Origin: a virus
Direction: 5' to 3' (one strand)
DNA: 24,860 nucleotides
Virus record (IMG/VR): IMGVR_UViG_3300027668_000093
Coordinates: 1 to 24,860 of that record
Shown piece after piece: positions 19,496 to 24,860 of the stretch. The first letter of the stretch is position 1. Each line of letters opens with the position of its first letter. A model generated the notes under the pieces. That model worked only from the letters and a program-made list of their open reading frames with translations, had not been told where the DNA came from and made no database searches. The translations under genes were made by a program, and so were the position numbers.

Positions 19496-21520
19496 ATGGC
19501 ATATACTATTAACTTTACAGATTTTACAAACAAAGGTAGCATTACTGTTGAAGATAGCACTTTAAACGTACAAACTAGTTTAAAGTTTCCAGGCAGAAGT
19601 ACTACAGCATACGGTACTGCTATTAATGAAAATTTCTTGCACTTACTAGAAAACTTTTCAAATACATCAGCACCTAGCAATCCTGTTGAAGGACAAATTT
19701 GGTATGATAATACACCAGGCAGTGAACAGTTAAAAGTATATGATGCAACGCAATGGGTAGCATCTGGTGGATTAAAGAAAGCACTAACAGCACCAGAAGC
19801 GGCAAATAGCGTAGTTGGTGATTTGTGGGTCGATACAGACAATCAACAGTTATACTTATTTACAGGTTCAGGTTGGGTATTAGTAGGGCCAGAATTTAGT
19901 GGTGGTCTTAACACTGGCGCACAACCAGTTGAAATAATTGGCCAAGACAATGTTGTTTACAATGCAGTACAAGTAGAAGTTGCGGCAAAGCCAGTTGCAA
20001 TAATTTCAGCAGATGCGTTTACTCCTAAAGCAGTAATTAGTGGATTTACTACAATTAGTCCGGGCATTAACTTAACTACTACAAATATTACAGGTGACGG
20101 CGCTCCAAAGTTTGTTGGACCAGCTGATGTTGCAGAAAACTTATTAGTAGGAACTACTAAAGTACCTGCGGCAAACTTTTTAAGAAGTGATGCAGTAAGT
20201 ACAACAAATTATCAAATTAAAATTAAAAATGATTCAGGATTATTATTAGGTAGCGGTAACCAGCTTGCACTAGAAGTTGAAGGCGAAGCTGGAGTTATTA
20301 CACATAACACTAGTGGTAGTAATATTGACATCAGAGTTAATAATTCAGGAACAACACAAACAGCAATCAGAATTGACTCAACTACAAACGTTGGTATTAA
20401 TAATACTGCTCCGTCAGAAAGTTTAGATGTAACAGGAAATGTTAAATTAAGCGGAAACTTATTAGTAGACGGAACTACGTCTAGCACAAACTTTGGTAAT
20501 GGTGCATTAATAGTAGCAGGAGGCGCTGGTATTGCTGGTAATTTAAACGTTGGCGGAACTTTTGAAGTCGACGGTATTTTAACTACACAAAACCAAGCAC
20601 CTGATTCTCCTAACGTAAGAAACATCGGTAACTCGGCTAACAAATACTTAGGAATATATGCAACTACATTTAACGGAAACTTACTTGGTAACGTAACAGG
20701 TACAGTTAGTGGCAGAGCAGGCAGTGCAGATAAACTAGCTAGTAGTACAAACTTCCAAATGACCGGAGAAGTAATTGCTAACCAGTTAATATTCGATGGA
20801 CAAACAGGCGGTAGTACAAAAGTATTTACAACTTCAGTTTCAAATGCATTTATTAGTAATAAAACAAGCACCAATAACACTGTATCAGATGATGAATTCT
20901 TATTAAACAGAACAACAGGAACAACAGGGCTTTATAGAGTTAGCAGAGATACTTTATTAGCTAGTGTTCCAACTAACCCAACAGGCGTACTAATGCCGTA
21001 TGCTGGTAGAGTAGCACCTGCACATTGGTTATTATGTGACGGTAGTGAAGTATTACAAGCAGATTATCCGTTTTTATACACATTAATTGGGTTTGATTAT
21101 AAGCAAGCAGACCAACTTAGTGATAGCGGTGTGTTAAAATTTGCATTACCTGATTTAAGAGGTCGCGGAGCAGTTGGTCTAGATAACATGGGCGGATCGG
21201 CAGCAGGCAGAGTAACAGGACTAAGAGGTTCTGAGATTGGTAACAGTGCTGGTACACAAGATGTTACTATTGGACTTACTAACTTACCAGAACATGAACA
21301 TGATTTAGTTGTTGAAGGAACACAATTTTACGCAATATTAGATGCGGCAAAGGGTGCAGAAAGTCCTACTTCATCTATTACATACGATGCTCCAACAGGA
21401 AGCGGCCAGGGGCAGGCTGTTTCAACAAGTGGCGGAGTAGCAGGCAGTACGGGCACAGCAATAGATACTATGAATCCGTTTATGTCGATGAACTATATTA
21501 TCTACACTGGAAACATATAA
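19496..21520 (+). CDS. Short tail fibre-like protein with gp12-type collar domain
   Basis: This 674-residue protein is a trimeric-fibre type virion protein. Residues 1-~265 are the module shared with the next two genes: MAYTINFTDFTNKGSITVED, INENFLHLLENFS, then two W-x-D repeats (GQIWYDNTPG and GDLWVDTDNQQLYLF). The middle is a repetitive shaft (NVGINNTAPSESLDVTGNVK near 300, GGAGIAGNLNVGGTFEVDG, and NSANKYLGIYATTFNGNLLG). The C-terminus, from residue ~497, is a phage tail collar domain: GVLMPYAGRVAPAHWLLCDG with Cys514, FALPDLRGR, then LPEHEHD with His600 and His602. T4 gp12 binds zinc through an equivalent H-x-H pair at the trimer axis and attaches to lipopolysaccharide; the same role is inferred. 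It ends in MNPFMSMNYIIYTGNI, the usual end of such domains. T4 gp12 is about 527 residues. Confidence 0.9.
   Translation: MAYTINFTDFTNKGSITVEDSTLNVQTSLKFPGRSTTAYGTAINENFLHLLENFSNTSAPSNPVEGQIWYDNTPGSEQLKVYDATQWVASGGLKKALTAPEAANSVVGDLWVDTDNQQLYLFTGSGWVLVGPEFSGGLNTGAQPVEIIGQDNVVYNAVQVEVAAKPVAIISADAFTPKAVISGFTTISPGINLTTTNITGDGAPKFVGPADVAENLLVGTTKVPAANFLRSDAVSTTNYQIKIKNDSGLLLGSGNQLALEVEGEAGVITHNTSGSNIDIRVNNSGTTQTAIRIDSTTNVGINNTAPSESLDVTGNVKLSGNLLVDGTTSSTNFGNGALIVAGGAGIAGNLNVGGTFEVDGILTTQNQAPDSPNVRNIGNSANKYLGIYATTFNGNLLGNVTGTVSGRAGSADKLASSTNFQMTGEVIANQLIFDGQTGGSTKVFTTSVSNAFISNKTSTNNTVSDDEFLLNRTTGTTGLYRVSRDTLLASVPTNPTGVLMPYAGRVAPAHWLLCDGSEVLQADYPFLYTLIGFDYKQADQLSDSGVLKFALPDLRGRGAVGLDNMGGSAAGRVTGLRGSEIGNSAGTQDVTIGLTNLPEHEHDLVVEGTQFYAILDAAKGAESPTSSITYDAPTGSGQGQAVSTSGGVAGSTGTAIDTMNPFMSMNYIIYTGNI
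20984..21200 (+). other. Phage tail collar domain
   Basis: Residues ~497-568 carry G-x-x-x-P-Y-x-G, P-x-x-W-L-L-C-D-G-S and LPDLRGR, the signature of the Phage_Tail_Collar family (T4 gp12-like). The downstream H-x-H pair (600, 602) and the Met/Asn-rich terminal segment belong to the same receptor-binding head. Confidence 0.85.
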
Positions 21521-21521
21521 A

Positions 21522-23336
21522 ATGAGCTATAAATTAAACAAAACAGACGGAACATTACTAGTAGATTTAATAGATGGGTCGATAGATACAGCTAGTACGT
21601 CACTTACTCTAGTAGGTAAAAACTATTCAGGATTTGGTGAAGTTTTAAATGAAAACTACATTAAATTATTAGAAAGTTTTTCAAACTCAACTAGTCCACT
21701 TAATCCAATTGCTGGACAATGTTGGTGGGATACTTCAGAGGCAAGATTAAAAGTATATAACGGCACACAGTTTAATGCAGTAGGCGGGCCGTTTGTAACG
21801 GCAGCACAACCTACAATGGTTGCTGGTGATTTATGGATTAATAACAACACTGATCAAATGTACTTTTATGACGGTGTAGGTGATCCTACACTAGCAGGAC
21901 CAGGATATTCATCACAGCAAGGTAAGTCGGGCTTTATAATAGTATCAAGACTTGATACACAGAGCAGAAATAGAACATGTGCTGACTTATATGTTGGCGG
22001 AACATTAATGGCTGTAATGAGTGCTATTGAGTTTACTCCTGCAACAGCAATTACTGGTATAACTGGCAATGTTAAAAAAGGTATTAATGTTATTGATACT
22101 AATTCTTCAACAGGATTTACGTATCAAGGAGTTGCAGACAAAGCACTAAACTTAATCAAGGCAGATGGTACTTCTGTTAGTGCAGACAGTTTCCTTTCAG
22201 CAATAACAGACGGTAGTACAACTGGATCATTGCAAGTATTAAACTCCAACGGTATTACAGTAGGACCAAATGCTAACCAGATTATGAAAATAGTCGGTAA
22301 TAGCTTTGTTACAGAAAATGCTAGAATTGATGATGACTACATTATTAAGGTTACAAGTTCTGCGGCTGGATCACAGGTTATTGATGCATTGCATATTGAT
22401 GCATCTACTAAGCGTGTTGGTATATTCCAAGATACTCCGTTGCACACATTAGATGTTACAGGTGATATGCGTGTAACAGGTAACTTAATTGTTGAAGGAG
22501 CAAGCGCAAGTATTGATGTTGCTACACTTCGAGTTGAAGATAAGCAAATAGAGCTTGCTATTACAAGTGATAGTACATTACTAAATGATGCAGGCGTTGA
22601 TGATGCAGGTATACTAGTTAGAGTAACTGGTGATGATAAGAGCTTTACTTGGAAAAATGCAACTAAAGCATGGACTTCGTCAGAGCACATGGACATTGTA
22701 ACAGGCAAGTCATATAAAATTGGCGGAACTGATGTATTATCAGCAACAACACTAGCTAGTTCAGTAACAAGTGCAACAGGGTTAACAACAATTGGTACAC
22801 TAGGTGCATTAAGTGTTGATAACATGAATTTAAATGCCGCAACAATTACAACAACAGCACTTGGATTAACAATTACTAGTGCTGATACAATTACTATTAG
22901 TAATAGTAAAAAAATTACAGGTGTAGGTGCTCCTACAGCTGGAGCAGATGTTGCAAACAAGACTTATGTAGATCAACAAATTGCTGGATCAAGTATTTCC
23001 TTTAGTATGGATATTACTAGTCTTAACGACACGCAAATTGCGTTAGTTATTAATGACCTAGTACCAGCAAGTGGGGTATCTAACGGTACAACAGCTAGAA
23101 TACATGGTACATCACTTACAGGTGCGGCGGTTTCAGGCATTGATGTTAGTGCTGTTCTTACTAAATCGTTTGTTACAGTTGATAAAAATGGTACAGAAAA
23201 CCAGGCAGTCTTACAAGATGTTGGATTTACTAATGCAACAGGTACAGTAACAGTAACAGTTGCTCGAAGTTTGAAACAGTTTATTACCTCAGGTGGTAAT
23301 TGGACGTTTGATCAAAACTTGTCTAGTAGCGTTTAA
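21522..23336 (+). CDS. Tail fibre-like protein, paralogue 2, novel C-terminus
   Basis: This 604-residue protein repeats the N-terminal module of its neighbours: GKNYSGFGEVLNENYIKLLE (about 33-52), GQCWWDTSEARLKVYNGT and GDLWINNNTDQMYFYDG, followed by SAIEFTPATAITGITG, KKGIN and a NGITVGPNANQIMKI strand near 245-257. A shaft follows with VGIFQDTPLHTLDVTGDMRV and an ASIDVATLRVEDKQIELA segment. Near 463-490 is ITGVGAPTAGADVANKTYVD, a known fibre motif that starts a short trimeric coil. The last ~110 residues, from SFSMDITSLNDTQIALVIND to the end, are beta-rich and not recognised by me. The start overlaps nothing (1-base gap) but has only a weak ribosome site, so reinitiation after the upstream stop is likely. 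It is probably a fibre or fibre-base protein of the baseplate. Confidence 0.85.
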   Translation: MSYKLNKTDGTLLVDLIDGSIDTASTSLTLVGKNYSGFGEVLNENYIKLLESFSNSTSPLNPIAGQCWWDTSEARLKVYNGTQFNAVGGPFVTAAQPTMVAGDLWINNNTDQMYFYDGVGDPTLAGPGYSSQQGKSGFIIVSRLDTQSRNRTCADLYVGGTLMAVMSAIEFTPATAITGITGNVKKGINVIDTNSSTGFTYQGVADKALNLIKADGTSVSADSFLSAITDGSTTGSLQVLNSNGITVGPNANQIMKIVGNSFVTENARIDDDYIIKVTSSAAGSQVIDALHIDASTKRVGIFQDTPLHTLDVTGDMRVTGNLIVEGASASIDVATLRVEDKQIELAITSDSTLLNDAGVDDAGILVRVTGDDKSFTWKNATKAWTSSEHMDIVTGKSYKIGGTDVLSATTLASSVTSATGLTTIGTLGALSVDNMNLNAATITTTALGLTITSADTITISNSKKITGVGAPTAGADVANKTYVDQQIAGSSISFSMDITSLNDTQIALVINDLVPASGVSNGTTARIHGTSLTGAAVSGIDVSAVLTKSFVTVDKNGTENQAVLQDVGFTNATGTVTVTVARSLKQFITSGGNWTFDQNLSSSV

Positions 23337-23337
23337 C

Positions 23338-23346
23338 GATAAATAT
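23338..23346 (+). promoter_or_regulatory. Candidate late promoter for last fibre gene
   Basis: GATAAATAT contains the ATAAATA core of the T4 late consensus and ends 23 bases before the ATG at 23370. It starts one base after the stop codon of the upstream gene. It departs from the other sites at the last base. Confidence 0.5.
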
Positions 23347-23353
23347 ATTATAC

Positions 23354-23359
23354 AAAGGG
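23354..23359 (+). promoter_or_regulatory. Ribosome binding site of last fibre gene
   Basis: AAAGGG lies ten bases ahead of the ATG at 23370, in the short leader after the candidate late promoter, and decides this start. Confidence 0.5.
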
Positions 23360-23369
23360 TTATATACAT

Positions 23370-24836
23370 ATGGCATATACAATTAATAGATACAGTGGCA
23401 CTACTTTAGCAACAGTGCAAGATGGTACAGTTGATGCAACTTCCGATTTACGGTTTGTTGGTAAAAACTATGCTGGATATGGTGAGATACAGAACGAAAA
23501 CTTCTTATTCTTGCTTGAAAGTTTTAGTGGAGCATCGCAACCGCCTAAAGCTATTACTGGTCAAGTGTGGTATGACACAGCAGTACAAAAATTAAAATTT
23601 TACAACGGTACTAAGTTTAAGAATACAGGCGGAGCAGAAGTTTCTGCAACACAGCCTACAGGATTAACAGCAGGCGACTTTTGGTGGGATAGCGGAAACA
23701 ATCAGTTATACGCATTTGATGGCACATCATATATCCTTGTAGGACCACAAAGTACCGGCAGTGGCGTTACGCAAATGACAAGTAAAACTGTTAAAGACAC
23801 TACTGCAACTAACAGAAGTGTTATTGTTGCAACAATTAACGATGAAGTAGTTTACATAATTAGTAGCCTTGAATTTACTATGGATGTTAGTGATTCATCT
23901 GCAATTACAGGATTTGACGTAGTTAAAAAGGGCTTGACAATGGTCAACACCCAAGCATCAACCAATGGTGTTACAACTACTGATCATGTGTATCACGGAA
24001 CTGCATCTAATGCATTAAGACTAGGCGGAAATTTAGCAAGCGATTTTGTACTAAGTGCAACAGGATCTTTTAATAGTGTTATACGTTTTGCAGACGCTGG
24101 ATTAACAGTAGGCGATAGTAATGATTTACTAATTACTATTGAAAATGGTAATGACGGATCTATTGCTAACCAAGTTGGTACTAACAGTATTATTAAACTT
24201 AAAGCTAACAACGCCGCAGGAGCACTAACACACTCAGCAACGTTCACAGCATTAGGCATGGCGCCTGCAACTACTAACGCATTTGATTTAGGTGCATCTG
24301 GTAATGTATGGGCAAACGTTTATGCAACAAATTTACAAGGCAATGCAACAACAGCAAGTGCATTAAAGCTATCTGGATCAGTTTACTTACCAGATGCAAG
24401 TGCTACAGCAAACACAGCGGCACTAAGAGACGCAAGCGGAAACTTAACAGCAACCTTATTTCAAGGTGTTGCTACACAAGCACGGTATGCTGACTTAGCA
24501 GAAGTATATGCCACTGATGAAATATATCCAGTTGGTACAATTATGGCAGTTGGCGGTGAAGCAGAAGCTACAGCGGCAGCGGCAAGTCATTATTGTATTG
24601 GTGTTATATCAGACAAACCAGCATACTTAATGAACTCAGAAGCTGAAGGTCAAGCAATTGGTCTTAAAGGAAGAGTTCCAGTAAGAGTTACTGGACCAGT
24701 TAAGAAAGGCCAGCCAATTTATGCTTGGGCAGACGGAGTAGGATCAACACTTGCAACTACTGGCATGGTAGGTATTGCACTAGAGTCAGATGACTTTACT
24801 GAAGAAAAATTAATTGAGTGTGTACTAAAAGTATAA
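23370..24836 (+). CDS. Tail fibre-like protein, paralogue 3, YADLAE C-terminus
   Basis: This 488-residue protein is the third member of the tandem family. Its N-terminal ~260 residues match the other two: MAYTINRYSGTTLATVQDGT, GKNYAGYGEIQNENFLFLLE, GQVWYDTAVQKLKFYNGT, GDFWWDSGNNQLYAFDGTSY, SLEFTMDVSDS, VVKKGLTMVNT and a GLTVGDSNDLLITIENG strand. The shaft is short (NAFDLGASGNVWANVYATNL, near 303-322). From residue ~370 comes a domain opening RYADLAEVYATDEIYPVGTI, then HYCIGVISDKPAYLMN, GLKGRVPVRVTGPVKKGQPI and a GMVGIALES turn. I know this type of C-terminus from phage fibres; it resembles the Peptidase_G2 group of C-terminal maturation domains, but I cannot identify a catalytic residue. It has its own promoter and ribosome site. 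Role as fibre protein is inferred from context and modules. Confidence 0.87.
   Translation: MAYTINRYSGTTLATVQDGTVDATSDLRFVGKNYAGYGEIQNENFLFLLESFSGASQPPKAITGQVWYDTAVQKLKFYNGTKFKNTGGAEVSATQPTGLTAGDFWWDSGNNQLYAFDGTSYILVGPQSTGSGVTQMTSKTVKDTTATNRSVIVATINDEVVYIISSLEFTMDVSDSSAITGFDVVKKGLTMVNTQASTNGVTTTDHVYHGTASNALRLGGNLASDFVLSATGSFNSVIRFADAGLTVGDSNDLLITIENGNDGSIANQVGTNSIIKLKANNAAGALTHSATFTALGMAPATTNAFDLGASGNVWANVYATNLQGNATTASALKLSGSVYLPDASATANTAALRDASGNLTATLFQGVATQARYADLAEVYATDEIYPVGTIMAVGGEAEATAAAASHYCIGVISDKPAYLMNSEAEGQAIGLKGRVPVRVTGPVKKGQPIYAWADGVGSTLATTGMVGIALESDDFTEEKLIECVLKV
24477..24833 (+). other. YADLAE-type C-terminal fibre domain
   Basis: Residues ~370-488 form a compact beta-rich unit: YADLAE-x-Y-x-x-D-x-x-Y-x-x-G-T, an IGVIS-x-x-P-A-Y-L-M-N strand pair, GLKGRVPV-x-V-x-G and a final IECVLKV strand. 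This arrangement is typical of C-terminal domains that end phage and surface fibres and may assist trimerisation. Self-cleavage, as in some related domains, is not demonstrated by any residue I can point to. Confidence 0.5.
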
Positions 24837-24840
24837 ATAC
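24832..24840 (+). promoter_or_regulatory. Perfect T4-type late promoter at window end
   Basis: TATAAATAC is an exact match to the T4 late consensus TATAAATA plus the C seen at two other sites. The stop codon of the preceding gene (24834-24836) is inside it. The gene it serves would start beyond the right end of the window. Confidence 0.65.
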
Positions 24841-24860
24841 TTAATATACGTAGTTTGAGG

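Noticed and set aside
20212-20880. 222-codon open frame on the minus strand
   Set aside because: It lies inside the first fibre gene, is rich in Leu, Val and Pro as expected of an antisense shadow, and has no convincing start context or family motif.
22337-22960. 207-codon open frame on the minus strand
   Set aside because: Antisense shadow of fibre paralogue 2 with the same Val/Ser/Pro-rich composition. Codon bias of the real gene suppresses stops here.
19496-24836. Diversity-generating retroelement acting on the fibre genes
   Set aside because: No reverse transcriptase or template-repeat copy of a fibre 3' end is present in the window, so there is no support.
24837-24860. Terminator after the last fibre gene
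   Set aside because: No inverted repeat followed by a T run is visible; the bases form part of a late promoter and leader instead.

Overview
The window is part of the late tail and baseplate gene cluster of a T4-like myovirus. All real genes lie on the + strand and are packed end to end. The AT-rich sequence, the gp25-gp6 gene pair, the very large modular structural protein after gp6 and the marine-type tail-fibre proteins all suggest a marine phage of the cyanophage/pelagiphage T4-like group. The host cannot be read from the sequence. I see no tRNA, integrase, transposon, CRISPR array, defence gene or metabolic gene.

Layout: (1) 37-486, gp25 baseplate wedge protein. (2) 544-4092, an enlarged gp6 baseplate wedge protein ending in a poly-serine tail. 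(3) 4092-18860, one uninterrupted ORF of 4,922 codons (about 59% of the window) for a giant modular virion protein. It holds an N-terminal conserved baseplate-like block, a cupredoxin-like domain without metal ligands, Trp-rich conserved blocks, four carbohydrate-binding-like modules, FG-GAP-like propeller blades, paired Gly-rich repeats and a C-terminal run of beta-rich repeats. (4) 18886-19491, a small conserved virion protein. (5) 19496-21520, 21522-23336 and 23370-24836, three tandem paralogous fibre-like proteins. They share about 260 N-terminal residues and have three unrelated C-termini: a gp12-type collar domain, an unrecognised domain, and a YADLAE-type domain.

Expression: T4-type late promoter candidates (core ATAAATA, usually followed by C) lie before gp6, before the 201-aa gene, before the last fibre gene, and at the window's right end for a gene outside it. 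Two of them contain the stop codon of the preceding gene. Within the two apparent operons, genes overlap or nearly touch, and Shine-Dalgarno sequences sit inside the end of the upstream gene.

How the genes work together (inference from family knowledge): gp25 and gp6 build the baseplate wedge. The giant protein takes the place of T4 genes 7-10 and may be both wedge component and outer adhesive scaffold. The small protein and three fibres would form the peripheral host-contact apparatus. The strongest candidates for something new are the giant protein's domain architecture, especially the ligand-stripped cupredoxin and the split propeller, and the fibre cassette with its exchangeable C-termini. 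No intergenic stretch exceeds 60 bases, so there is no unexplained long non-coding region.
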